Origin: Lwoffella lincolnii
GTDB taxonomy: Bacteria; Pseudomonadota; Gammaproteobacteria; Pseudomonadales; Moraxellaceae
Length of the DNA stretch: 64,000 nucleotides
Assembly (NCBI RefSeq): GCF_002014765.1
Contig: NZ_MUYT01000001.1
Coordinates: forward strand, 220,278-284,277
Direction of reading: 5' to 3'
Translations under genes and position numbers: made by a program
The notes under the pieces: model-generated
Told to the model about the DNA's origin: nothing
The model's input: only the letters and a program-made list of their open reading frames with translations
Databases searched by the model: none
Part shown: piece after piece, positions 1 to 9,161 of the stretch
Numbering within the stretch: position 1 is the first letter of the stretch
How the letters are laid out: every line of letters starts with the position of its first letter

Positions 1-41
1 TGTCAAAATCTATCACACACACATCGCCATCAGTCCATACC

Positions 42-2999
42 ATGACCACGCACCGCTTAAACCTTGCCATCAAAGCGGCGTTATTTGGGGTGGCAGTTTT
101 ACCCTTATCCGTTTGGGCGCAAGAGAATACTCAGACAGATGCCAACTCTGATACCAAAGACACAAAAACACCTGTCGTCTATTTAGATGCCATCACGGTA
201 ACCGCCGCCCCATCTGCCCCTGTTTCTCGGTTTGACACCGATGTAACAGGGCTTGGTAAAACGGTCAAAACCGCTGAAACGCTGGCAAAAGAACAAGTGC
301 AGGGCATTCGTGATTTGGTGCGTTATGAAACTGGGGTGAGTGTGGTTGAGCAGGGGCGTGGTGGCAGTAGTGGATTTGCCATTCATGGCGTGGATAAAAA
401 CCGAGTGGGCATTACCGTAGATGGCATTGCCCAAATTCAATCTTACAAAGATGAATCCACCAAACGAGCTGGTGCAGGCTCTGGGGCGATGAATGAGATA
501 GAGATTGAAAACATTGCCGCCGTTGCCATCAATAAAGGTGGTAATGCCCTAGAAGCAGGCTCTGGTGCGTTGGGCGGTTCGGTGGCGTTTCACACCAAAG
601 ATGTGGGCGATGTCTTAAAATCTGGTAAAAATCTTGGTGCTCAAAGCAAAACCACTTATAACAGCAAAAATGACCATTTGAGTCAGACGCTGGCAGCGGC
701 AGGTAAAACCGAGCGTGTGGAAGCGATGGTACAATATACCTACCGTAAAGGCAAAGAAAACAAAGCACACAGCGACCTAAATGGCATCAACCAAAGCCTA
801 TATCGCTTGGGTGCATGGCAACAAAAATATGATTTAAGAAAGCCTAACGAACTGTTTGCAGGCACAAGCTACATCACCGAAAGCTGTTTGGCAAGTGATG
901 ACCCAAAAAACTGCGTACAATACCCTTATGTCTACACCAAAGCCCTGCCAGATGGCATCGGCAATCGCAATTTTTCTGAGTTAAATGATGCTGAAAAAGC
1001 ACAATATTTGGCGTCCATGCACCCCCATGAGGTTGTTTCTGCCAAAGATTATACAGGCACTTATCGGTTGTTACCTGACCCCATGGACTATCGTTCAGAC
1101 TCGTATTTGGCACGCCTTAACATCAAAATCACCCCAAATCTGGTCAGTAAACTGTTATTAGAAGACACCAAACAAACATACAACATTCGTGATATGCGTC
1201 ATTGTAGTTATCATGGGGCAAGATTGGGCAATGACGGTAAGCCTGCCAATGGCGGCTCCATTGTCCTTTGCGATGATTATCAAGAGTATCTAAATGCCAA
1301 TGACGCATCACAAGCATCATTTAGACCAGGGGCTAATGATGCCCCCATTCCAAAACTGGCTTATGCCAGAAGCAGTGTGTTTAACCAAGAGCATGGCAAA
1401 ACTCGCTATGGGTTAGGTTTTGAGTTTAAGCCTGACACGCCATGGTTTAAACAAGCAAAATTAAACCTACATCAACAAAATATCCAAATCATCAACCATG
1501 ACATTAAAAAATCGTGCAGCCAATATCCCAAGGTGGACTTAAATTGTGGCATCAGTGAAATTGGGCATTATGAATATCAAAACAATTACCGTTATAAAGA
1601 AGGGCGTACCAGCTTAACAGGCAAACTTGATTTTAATTTTGACCTGTTAGGTCAGCACGATTTGACGGTGTTGGCTGGTGCAGATAAAGTTAAAAGCCAA
1701 TTTCGTGCCAACAACCGCAGACGCACAATCATTGACACCACCCAAGGCGATGCCATTATTGATAAAAGCACGCTGACAGCACAAGAGCAAGCCAAATTTG
1801 AGCAATCAGGGGCAGCGTGGATTGTCAAAAATCGCCTTGGACGCTTAGAAGAAAAAGACGCCTGTGGCAATGCCAATGAATGTGAACGCGCTCCCATTCA
1901 TGGCAGTAACCAATATGTGGGCATTAACAACCTTTATACACCAAATGATTATGTGGATTTAAGTTTTGGTGGACGCTTGGACAAACAACGCATTCACAGC
2001 ACCGATTCAAACATCATCAACAAAACCTACACCAACAAAAGCTATAATTTTGGGGCGGCGGTTCATCTGACACCTGATTTTAGCCTGTTGTATAAAACCG
2101 CCAAAGGCTTTCGTACGCCAAGTTTTTATGAGTTATACAACTATAACAGCACTGCCGCCCAGCATAAAAACGACCCTGATGTGTCTTTTCCCAAACGAGC
2201 GGTTGATGTCAAACCTGAAACTTCAAATACCAACGAATATGGCTTTCGCTATCAGCACCCTTGGGGGGATATTGAGATGAGCATGTTCAAAAGCCGTTAC
2301 AAGGACATGTTAGATAAAGCCATACCGAACCTAACCAAAGCCCAGCAAGATTATTGTAAGGCTCATTTGGATTCCAATGAATGTGTTGGCAATCCACCCA
2401 CGCCCAAAACCAGTGATGAGGTATTTGCCAACTTATACAATGCCACCATCAAAGGGGTGAGCGTCAAAGGCAAACTGGATTTGCATGCCATGACATCAAA
2501 GCTGCCAGATGGTCTTGAAATGACCTTGGGTTATGGTCATACCAAATTGGGGAAATTTGATTACATTGCACCCAAAGATGCCGATGGTTGGTATCAGGCT
2601 CGCCCTGCTTTTTGGGACGCCATCACCCCAGCACGCTATGTGGTCGGTCTAAACTATGACCACCCCAGTCAAGTATGGGGCATTGGCACAACTTTAACGC
2701 ACAGTAAACAAAAAGATGAAAATGAGCTTAGTGCCCTTAGAATCCGAAATGGCAAAAGAGAAACACAAACTTTAACACACACAATACCCAAAGCCTATAC
2801 TTTAATAGACATGACAGGCTATTATAGCCCAACTGAGAGCATCACCGCCCGCCTTGGCATTAACAATGTGTTAAACACCCGCTACACCACATGGGAGGCG
2901 GCACGCCAACTGCCCAGCGAAGCTGCAAGCAGTACCCAATCAACCCGTTACATTGCACCAGGTCGCAGTTACTTTGCCAGTCTTGAAATGAAGTTTTAA
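42..2999 (+). CDS. lbpA: TonB-dependent lactoferrin receptor LbpA
   Basis: Outer-membrane receptor that binds host lactoferrin and imports its iron using TonB energy. Seen: a signal peptide ending near residue 26 (VWA-Q), a TonB-box-like DAITVTA at about residues 49-55, a plug domain (GIRDLVRYETGVSVVEQ, then FAIHGVDKNRVGITVDGI), a long beta-barrel with paired cysteines in extracellular loops, and a C-terminal aromatic end (SLEMKF). At 985 aa it fits LbpA better than the longer TbpA. The next gene is Slam-like, one base after the stop, matching the lbpB-lbpA-orf3 order known from Moraxella; lbpB would lie upstream, outside the window. TbpA and LbpA are related, so the ligand is inferred from length and gene order. 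No strong ribosome-binding site precedes the ATG, consistent with coupling to an upstream gene. A Fur-controlled promoter, if any, lies outside. Confidence 0.88.
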   Translation: MTTHRLNLAIKAALFGVAVLPLSVWAQENTQTDANSDTKDTKTPVVYLDAITVTAAPSAPVSRFDTDVTGLGKTVKTAETLAKEQVQGIRDLVRYETGVSVVEQGRGGSSGFAIHGVDKNRVGITVDGIAQIQSYKDESTKRAGAGSGAMNEIEIENIAAVAINKGGNALEAGSGALGGSVAFHTKDVGDVLKSGKNLGAQSKTTYNSKNDHLSQTLAAAGKTERVEAMVQYTYRKGKENKAHSDLNGINQSLYRLGAWQQKYDLRKPNELFAGTSYITESCLASDDPKNCVQYPYVYTKALPDGIGNRNFSELNDAEKAQYLASMHPHEVVSAKDYTGTYRLLPDPMDYRSDSYLARLNIKITPNLVSKLLLEDTKQTYNIRDMRHCSYHGARLGNDGKPANGGSIVLCDDYQEYLNANDASQASFRPGANDAPIPKLAYARSSVFNQEHGKTRYGLGFEFKPDTPWFKQAKLNLHQQNIQIINHDIKKSCSQYPKVDLNCGISEIGHYEYQNNYRYKEGRTSLTGKLDFNFDLLGQHDLTVLAGADKVKSQFRANNRRRTIIDTTQGDAIIDKSTLTAQEQAKFEQSGAAWIVKNRLGRLEEKDACGNANECERAPIHGSNQYVGINNLYTPNDYVDLSFGGRLDKQRIHSTDSNIINKTYTNKSYNFGAAVHLTPDFSLLYKTAKGFRTPSFYELYNYNSTAAQHKNDPDVSFPKRAVDVKPETSNTNEYGFRYQHPWGDIEMSMFKSRYKDMLDKAIPNLTKAQQDYCKAHLDSNECVGNPPTPKTSDEVFANLYNATIKGVSVKGKLDLHAMTSKLPDGLEMTLGYGHTKLGKFDYIAPKDADGWYQARPAFWDAITPARYVVGLNYDHPSQVWGIGTTLTHSKQKDENELSALRIRNGKRETQTLTHTIPKAYTLIDMTGYYSPTESITARLGINNVLNTRYTTWEAARQLPSEAASSTQSTRYIAPGRSYFASLEMKF

Positions 3000-3000
3000 T

Positions 3001-4641
3001 ATGACCTGTTTATCAAAGACCAACCCTGCTTTAAAAGTCAAGCACAGACTTTTAAAGCAGCTGCTGTTATTGCTCTGTGTTGATACATTAGCAGCACAGG
3101 TGTATGCCCACAGCCATCATATGCCCACGCATGAGCTGCCATCTGCTGATGGTTTATCAGATGAAAGTTTGGGTAAAGATTTGGACAGTTTGAATAGCCC
3201 AGATGGTTTGGGTGATGGCTTAGGCGATGGTTTTATCAGTGATGACTTAAAGAGTGATAAAAGCCCCTTGCCCATCAATACCTTGCCCATCAATACCTTA
3301 CCCATCAATGCCTTGCCCATCAATCAGAGCAATGAGAACCAATCTGCCCCACCGACCGTAGATGTCAATTTTTTACTTGCCCAGCCAGAGGCATTTTATC
3401 ATGTCTTTCATCAAGCGATTGTGCAAGATGATGTGGCAACATTACGCTTGTTATTGCCATTTTATGACCGCCTGCCTGATGATTATCAAGATGATGTTTT
3501 GTTGTTATTTGCCCAAAGCAAACTTGCCCTAAGTGATGGCAACACCAAATTGGCATTAAATCTGCTGACCGATTTGAGCAACAAAGAGCCGACGCTTACG
3601 GCGGTGAAATTACAAATGGTCTCTTTGCTGCTGACCAAAAAGCACGATAAACACGCCCAAATGGTGCTAGATGAACTCAAAGACGATGCCCACTTTTTAA
3701 AATTAAGCAAAAAAGAGCAAAGATGGGTGCTGTCGCAAAGTCGCTATTTGCATAAAAAATACAAAATGGGCTTGGATTTGGGCATCAACTATCTGCATTT
3801 GGACAATATCAATGCCGCCTCCACCATCACACAGCCCAACATTAAAAAAGACGCACCAAAACCTGCTCATGGGCTTGCCTTATCGCTTGGTGTGAATAAA
3901 TACACACCACTTAGTCATGGTATTAGTATTTATACAGCCCTAGATGTTGATGGTAAGTTTTATGATGACAAAAGCCACAATGAACTGGCGGTTTTTGCTC
4001 ATGCTGGGCTAAGAAAAGACCACCAAAAAGGTTATGTTGATGTCGTGCCTTTTGTTGGGCGTATTTTTGCCACCAATCAGCAGCTGCATGGCAGGTTATC
4101 CCCCAGAAAAGACAGTCAGGGCGTGGCGTTTGGTAGCCATCATCGGATCAATGATAAATGGCAAAATGCGTTTTTTGTACGCATGGAAAAAGGCAATTAT
4201 GCCGAGCGTTATCAAGGTTATGATGGCAAGCGTTATCATGTGAATGACACCATTTTGTTGCAAGATGGCCCAAATCGTCGTTATTCTTTGGGCGTGGGGT
4301 ATCAGCTTAGTCATCTGCAAGATGCAACAAAAAGCAGTCATGCCACAAAGATACATTTTGGGGTGTTGCAAAGATTACCAAATGGTCTGACCGTGCAAGG
4401 TAGGGTGAGTGCTGAGCGTGAGCGTTATCATGGTAAATTATTGCGTCTGGTCAATCCCAATGATGTGTATCGCACAGATAAAACCCTAACCCTACAAACC
4501 TCCATTTGGCACAAAGACATTCGCTGGCTTGGATTAACGCCAAAGCTGACTTATCGTTACAGTAAAAATAACAGTAACTTGCCAGCACTTTATAGCCATA
4601 ACAAACAAAATTTTTATTTGGAGCTTAGTCGGTCGTTTTAA
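3001..4641 (+). CDS. Slam-family outer-membrane protein (TPR plus DUF560 barrel)
   Basis: Surface lipoprotein assembly modulator: in Neisseria and Moraxella this family delivers lipoproteins such as LbpB and TbpB across the outer membrane. Seen: an N-terminal hydrophobic export signal (about residues 15-36, ending VYA), a His-rich mature start (HSHHMPTH), a low-complexity Asp/Gly/Leu and PINTL-repeat linker (about 45-115), a helical TPR-like region (about 120-255, with ALSDGNTKLALNLLTDLSN), and a C-terminal beta-strand-rich domain ending in LELSRSF, as expected for a barrel. The ATG follows the lbpA stop after one base, so translation is probably coupled. It corresponds by position to the orf3 of Moraxella lbp loci. 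Assignment rests on architecture and context; the precise client is inferred. Confidence 0.85.
   Translation: MTCLSKTNPALKVKHRLLKQLLLLLCVDTLAAQVYAHSHHMPTHELPSADGLSDESLGKDLDSLNSPDGLGDGLGDGFISDDLKSDKSPLPINTLPINTLPINALPINQSNENQSAPPTVDVNFLLAQPEAFYHVFHQAIVQDDVATLRLLLPFYDRLPDDYQDDVLLLFAQSKLALSDGNTKLALNLLTDLSNKEPTLTAVKLQMVSLLLTKKHDKHAQMVLDELKDDAHFLKLSKKEQRWVLSQSRYLHKKYKMGLDLGINYLHLDNINAASTITQPNIKKDAPKPAHGLALSLGVNKYTPLSHGISIYTALDVDGKFYDDKSHNELAVFAHAGLRKDHQKGYVDVVPFVGRIFATNQQLHGRLSPRKDSQGVAFGSHHRINDKWQNAFFVRMEKGNYAERYQGYDGKRYHVNDTILLQDGPNRRYSLGVGYQLSHLQDATKSSHATKIHFGVLQRLPNGLTVQGRVSAERERYHGKLLRLVNPNDVYRTDKTLTLQTSIWHKDIRWLGLTPKLTYRYSKNNSNLPALYSHNKQNFYLELSRSF
3267..3326 (+). repeat. Four 15-bp tandem repeats inside the Slam gene
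   Basis: The unit CTTGCCCATCAATAC occurs at 3267, 3282, 3297 and 3312 with one or two differences, encoding PINTL/PINAL/PINQ. Because 15 is a multiple of three, copy-number change would lengthen or shorten the linker between the export signal and the TPR region without a frameshift. Confidence 0.9.
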
Positions 4642-4681
4642 CCCAATTGCCTAAGAGCAGGTTAAGGTGGCTGGCGGTTTT

Positions 4682-5263
4682 TTATCGTCGCTTATGAAAA
4701 AAGTGTTTTAATAAATCACGACTTTGGCTTTGCATCAGTCCATTTTGTACGCTGATGCGGTGGTTATAACAGGTCAATTGTGCCAAATTAAGCTGACTGC
4801 CAAGCATGCCAGAGCGTGGCTCGAAGGTAGCAAACACCAGACGAGATAGGCGAGCATGAATCAATGCACCCACGCACATGGTACATGGCTCTAAAGTAAC
4901 ATATAAAGTGGTACCAGGTGGTAGGCGATAGTTGTTAATGAAGCGACATGCTTGTCGAAGAGCAACAATCTCAGCATGAGCTGTGGGGTCAGCACAACCA
5001 ATGGGACAATTATGACCACTGGCAAGCACCTTGCCTTGACGAACCAAAACTGCCCCAACAGGCACTTCTGCATGATTGGCAGCCAGTTCGGCTTGTTGTA
5101 TTGCCAATGTCATAAACTGATAATCAATGGGCAGCCACCATTTTTGTGCGTTTAATGCCAAGGCATGATGATTGTCATCTTGTTGATGCCAATATAGATG
5201 GTTTGAGTTCATCGCATCATTTTGGTCATTCTGGCAGTTGCCAATTAATGGGAGTTTTGCCAT
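4682..5263 (-). CDS. tadA: tRNA-specific adenosine deaminase TadA
   Basis: Deaminates A34 to inosine in tRNA-Arg(ACG), allowing wobble decoding. Seen: the cytidine/adenosine deaminase zinc site, with AHAEIVALRQA supplying His and the catalytic Glu, and EPCTMCVGALIHARLSRLVF supplying the two Cys ligands (PCxxC). The 193-residue reading has about 45 residues before the usual domain start (YQFMTLAIQQAELAA), longer than typical. The first ATG lies inside the end of ung, giving a 38-bp overlap; an alternative ATG at 5212 (MNSNHLYW) avoids it. Neither has a good ribosome-binding site. It is co-directional with ung and probably co-transcribed. Confidence 0.93.
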   Translation of the reverse strand: MAKLPLIGNCQNDQNDAMNSNHLYWHQQDDNHHALALNAQKWWLPIDYQFMTLAIQQAELAANHAEVPVGAVLVRQGKVLASGHNCPIGCADPTAHAEIVALRQACRFINNYRLPPGTTLYVTLEPCTMCVGALIHARLSRLVFATFEPRSGMLGSQLNLAQLTCYNHRISVQNGLMQSQSRDLLKHFFHKRR

Positions 5264-5984
5264 GTCTTTTTAAATAAGTATTGGTTTGGGAGAAAGGACG
5301 AGTGCCAAAAAAACCGCCACGATTGGCAGATAAGGGCGATGGGTGATTGGCGGTTAATATCAAATGTCTGTTCGTATCTATGTATTTGCCTTTTTGCTTG
5401 GCTTTTGAACCCCATAAAATGAATACTGTATGCTCTGTGTGGTGATTGACCGCCTCAATCACCGCATCGGTAAACACTTCCCAACCTTGCCCCTGATGGC
5501 TACCTGCTTGCCCTTCTGCCACGCTTAAAGATGTGTTGAGCAATAGCACGCCTTGGGTTGCCCAATGGGTCAAATCGCCATGCCGTGGGTAATTAATCTG
5601 AATGTCATCGCCCATCTCTTTTAAGATGTTGTTTAGCGATGGTGGTTTGGGTATGGATTTGGGTACTGAAAATGCCAACCCCATGGCTTGTCCTGCCCCA
5701 TGATAGGGGTCTTGTCCTAGTATCACCACTTTGACTTGTGATAGGGGGGTTAAATCAAACGCTTTAAACATTTGGCTGGCAGGGGGATAGACGATGATGC
5801 CATTGGCATATTGCTCACGTAAAAATGTGCGTAATTTATCCATATTGGTGGAAGTCAGCTCGTGTGCCAGTGCGTACTTCCAGTCATCAGGCATGCGAAC
5901 ATTTGCCAAGATGGCGATTTGTTGTTCGGTCAATATGGGGGCAGGAGAAAATGGGCTTACATTGGGTGATAAAGACATGGTCAA
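5226..5984 (-). CDS. ung: Uracil-DNA glycosylase (family 1)
   Basis: Removes uracil from DNA as the first step of base-excision repair. Seen: the catalytic water-activating motif GQDPYHG (general-base Asp), LLNTSLSVAEGQAGSH, and the C-terminal HPSPLSANRGGFFG motif that carries the catalytic His and the Leu that intercalates into DNA. At 252 aa the length is normal for the family, with an N-terminal Pro/Ser-rich lead. Its 3' end overlaps the proposed start of tadA, suggesting one transcript. Confidence 0.97.
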   Translation of the reverse strand: MTMSLSPNVSPFSPAPILTEQQIAILANVRMPDDWKYALAHELTSTNMDKLRTFLREQYANGIIVYPPASQMFKAFDLTPLSQVKVVILGQDPYHGAGQAMGLAFSVPKSIPKPPSLNNILKEMGDDIQINYPRHGDLTHWATQGVLLLNTSLSVAEGQAGSHQGQGWEVFTDAVIEAVNHHTEHTVFILWGSKAKQKGKYIDTNRHLILTANHPSPLSANRGGFFGTRPFSQTNTYLKRHGKTPINWQLPE

Positions 5985-6012
5985 TCCAAAATTATATCTT
6001 GAGTGTGGTCAA

Positions 6013-8475
6013 TCATATCACAACATCTTCCAGTACTGTTTTATCATCATCTAAGGTTTCTGTGATGGTGAGTAACAGACGGCCATTTGGTGCGTGAGCT
6101 TGGTTATCCTCATCAATATCAAATGCCACATGCTTGTTGTCATCTGCCCCTGCATTATCTGGCAATAAGCTAAGACGTACCGTACCGCCTGAACTTAAGC
6201 GTCCAAACAGTATCATGTTGGCAAGTGGTTTTTTAATTTCGTTTTGTAGCAATCGTTGCATGGGTCTGGCACCCATCAGGCGGTCATAGCCTTTTTCTGC
6301 CAGATATGCTCTGACATCATCAGTCATCTCTAAGGTGACTTGCTTATCATCTAGTTGTGTTTGTAGCTCAACTAAGAATTTATCCACCACCGATAAGATG
6401 ACTTTATCATTGAGTGGTGCAAACTGCACGATGGCATCTAAACGATTACGAAATTCTGGGGTAAAGGCACGGTTTAGGGCTTCGGTGTTGTCTTTGGAAT
6501 GGTCTTGTTGAGTAAACCCCATGGACGCACGGCTCATGTGTTCTGCCCCCACATTGGTGGTCATGATAAGCACCACATGTTTAAAGCTGGCTTGTCGTCC
6601 GTTGTTGTCGGTCAGTGTGCCATGGTCCATCACTTGTAATAGTAAGTTAAAGACATCAGGGTGGGCTTTTTCAAGTTCATCTAAGAGCAACACACAATGG
6701 GGATTTTGATTGATTTTTTCGGTCAACAGTCCGCCTTGGTCAAAACCCACATAGCCTGGGGGAGCTCCAATCAAACGAGAGGCAGTATGGGCTTCCATGT
6801 ATTCAGACATGTCAAACCGCACCAGCTCAATGCCCATCAAATTGGCAAGCTGTTTGGCGACTTCAGTTTTTCCCACCCCTGTTGGACCTGCAAACATAAA
6901 TGAACCAATGGGTTTATCCAAGGGCTTTAGCCCAGCACGAGACAGCTTAATGGCATCTGCCAGTGTATCGATGGCTTCATCTTGTCCAAACACCAAGCGT
7001 TTTAAGTCACGATCAAGATATCGTAACGTGGCTTTATCATTGCTAGAGACATGTTTTGCAGGAATGCGAGCCAGTTTGGCAATGATGGTTTCTATGTCTG
7101 CCACATCAATTTGTTGTGCTTGTGCTTGTGGTGGTGCTTGTGGTGGTGTTTGTGTGTGGGTATCTGTATTGGTCATATTCTCCACGGTGTTGATGGTGTT
7201 GGTGCTGTCAGATTGAGTGGTGGCATTTTTTTGGGTGGTGGCATTTTCGCTTAGGCGTTTGTATGCCCCCACTTCATCGATGACATCAATGGCTTTATCA
7301 GGTAAAAAGCGTTCATGAATGTGTTTGGCAGACAGTTTGGCAGCAGCAACCAACGCATCATCGGTGTAGCTGACATGGTGAAACGCTTCATAACGAGATT
7401 TTAACCCGCGCAAAATTTCAATGGTGTCTGCCACACTGGGTTCAACCACATCAATTTTTTGAAACCGCCGTGATAAGGCATGGTCTTTTTCAAAGATTTG
7501 TCGATATTCAGTAAAAGTGGTTGAGCCAATGCAACGAAGTTCACCATTGGCAAGGGCAGGCTTAATCAGATTGGACACATCCATGTTGCTGTTCATGGAT
7601 GAACCAGCACCAACAATCATATGAATTTCATCAATAAATAAAATCGCTTTGCCATGTGATTTTAACGCTTCAAGCAACGCTTTCATGCGTTTTTCAAAAT
7701 CACCACGATACTTAGTGCCAGCAATCAATGCCCCAATGTCTAAGCCATAAATGGTGGTGTCTAACAAGGGTTTGGGGGCATTGCCATTGACAATAAGCCA
7801 TGCCAAGCCTTCAGCGATGGAAGTTTTGCCCACCCCAGGGTCGCCGACAAGTAAGGGATTGTTTTTGCGACGGCGGCACAAGATTTGGGCGGTGCGTTCG
7901 ATTTCTTGTTCACGTCCAATCAAAGGGTCAGATTTACCCTCTTTGGCACGTTGGTTAAGGTTATTGGTGTATTCTTTGAGTGGGTTTTTTTCTTTGGCTT
8001 TATCACGGTCTTGCTCACCATGGCCAGTCATCATTTTTTGCTTGGCTTTATCATGATGCGACAGATATTGTGTCAGCGACAGACGGCTGATTGATTGTTT
8101 TTTTAACAAATATACGGCATACGTGTCGTGTTCAGAGAACATGGATACCAACACATCTGAGCCTTCAACCAAGCGTCTATTGCCCGCTGACTGCACATGA
8201 AAAATGGCACGTTGTAAAATACGGTCAAAACTTTGGGTAGGCAGTGGTGGCTGTTCATCTGCATTGACAACGGTTGGTGTGTGCCTGTTAATATAGGCTT
8301 CAAGCTCTGTTCTAAGTGTTGTTATGTCCGCCCCACATGCCTTTAGCGTATCGGCTGCATCGGTATTTTCAAGTAATGATAATAACAAATGCTCAACGGT
8401 GAGATATTCATGGGCGTGTTGTTTGGCTAGGGTTAGAGCCAAACGCAAAGAAACTTCCAAATGACGACTTAGCAT
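6013..8475 (-). CDS. clpA: ATP-dependent Clp protease ATP-binding subunit ClpA
   Basis: AAA+ unfoldase that feeds substrates to ClpP. Seen: an N-terminal Clp-N repeat domain (about 1-145), first AAA+ module with Walker A GDPGVGKT at 211-218 and Walker B ILFIDEIH, second module with Walker A GPTGVGKT at 530-537 and VLLLDELEKAHPDV, then a C-terminal D2-small domain (LMGARPMQRLLQ). A Thr/Gln/Pro-rich low-complexity stretch sits between the modules (about 411-455, with TQTPPQAPPQAQAQQ), which I do not expect from well-studied ClpA proteins. An AAGGAA motif precedes the ATG by five bases. The gene follows clpS in the same direction, the usual adaptor-unfoldase pairing; ClpP is not in the window. 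Confidence 0.96.
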   Translation of the reverse strand: MLSRHLEVSLRLALTLAKQHAHEYLTVEHLLLSLLENTDAADTLKACGADITTLRTELEAYINRHTPTVVNADEQPPLPTQSFDRILQRAIFHVQSAGNRRLVEGSDVLVSMFSEHDTYAVYLLKKQSISRLSLTQYLSHHDKAKQKMMTGHGEQDRDKAKEKNPLKEYTNNLNQRAKEGKSDPLIGREQEIERTAQILCRRRKNNPLLVGDPGVGKTSIAEGLAWLIVNGNAPKPLLDTTIYGLDIGALIAGTKYRGDFEKRMKALLEALKSHGKAILFIDEIHMIVGAGSSMNSNMDVSNLIKPALANGELRCIGSTTFTEYRQIFEKDHALSRRFQKIDVVEPSVADTIEILRGLKSRYEAFHHVSYTDDALVAAAKLSAKHIHERFLPDKAIDVIDEVGAYKRLSENATTQKNATTQSDSTNTINTVENMTNTDTHTQTPPQAPPQAQAQQIDVADIETIIAKLARIPAKHVSSNDKATLRYLDRDLKRLVFGQDEAIDTLADAIKLSRAGLKPLDKPIGSFMFAGPTGVGKTEVAKQLANLMGIELVRFDMSEYMEAHTASRLIGAPPGYVGFDQGGLLTEKINQNPHCVLLLDELEKAHPDVFNLLLQVMDHGTLTDNNGRQASFKHVVLIMTTNVGAEHMSRASMGFTQQDHSKDNTEALNRAFTPEFRNRLDAIVQFAPLNDKVILSVVDKFLVELQTQLDDKQVTLEMTDDVRAYLAEKGYDRLMGARPMQRLLQNEIKKPLANMILFGRLSSGGTVRLSLLPDNAGADDNKHVAFDIDEDNQAHAPNGRLLLTITETLDDDKTVLEDVVI

Positions 8476-8631
8476 GGGTATTCCTTATGATAAAAAATAG
8501 ATGCTTCCCTAAAATCTGTATGGTCAGACAGTGTAACCTATTCTTTTATTATTCTATCCGTTTATTATGATGGTGGCTTAGGATAAATCAATGTTTTGGC
8601 GACCGTTTTTGGTAACTGTTTTTGGCAATCA

Positions 8632-9123
8632 TCATCGATACGGCTCAATTTGTGTCAGCAAAGGATAACCTTCTTTGCGAGCAAGCCCATTGCTGGTTTT
8701 TGCTTTAGTTTCAGCGATGTCTTTGGGAAAAATGCCCGCAATGCCCTTACCAAAATGATGAATGCTTAACATGATTTGCACCGCTTCATCAACAGAATGG
8801 CGAAATTGAGATTGTAGCACCATCACCACAAATTCCATGGGGGTGTAGTCATCATTGTACATCACCACCGCATACATGGGTGGCTTAGCCAGTTCAGGCT
8901 CAGCAACCATGATGTCTGTGTCTTTTTTATCATGGCGGTTGGTGTCGTCATGGGCGTAAATAAGATGGTTTTTGTCAGGATATGTGTAACTATGGCGAAC
9001 AGGCGATAAAGGCAGATGCCAGTCTTGTGCATGGGCGTGATGGTTGGGTATTTTGCTTAACATGGTGATGATGGTTGATTTGTTGGTTAGTTTAATGGTT
9101 AATGGTACTGATAAGTAACGCAT
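8632..9123 (-). CDS. clpS: Clp protease adaptor ClpS
   Basis: Adaptor that delivers N-degron substrates to ClpA by binding its N-domain. Seen: the family core from about residue 83, VVMYNDDYTPMEFVVMVLQ, then HHFGKGIAGIFPKDIAETKA and a C-terminal PLLTQIEP. Family members are usually a little over 100 aa; this frame allows 163, so the start is uncertain. Internal ATGs at 9063 (MLSKIPNHH) and at about residue 72 (MVAEPELAKPP) are alternatives, and no clear ribosome-binding site settles the choice. It lies 156 bp upstream of clpA in the same direction. Confidence 0.93.
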   Translation of the reverse strand: MRYLSVPLTIKLTNKSTIITMLSKIPNHHAHAQDWHLPLSPVRHSYTYPDKNHLIYAHDDTNRHDKKDTDIMVAEPELAKPPMYAVVMYNDDYTPMEFVVMVLQSQFRHSVDEAVQIMLSIHHFGKGIAGIFPKDIAETKAKTSNGLARKEGYPLLTQIEPYR

Positions 9124-9161
9124 TGTTAATTGAGACGCATTGTTGATTTAATTGCCACCAC

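Noticed and set aside
42..2999. TbpA (transferrin receptor) instead of LbpA
   Set aside because: The two are homologous, but the 985-aa length and the Slam gene directly downstream match the lbp locus, not the tbp locus. Confirmation needs the upstream lipoprotein gene.
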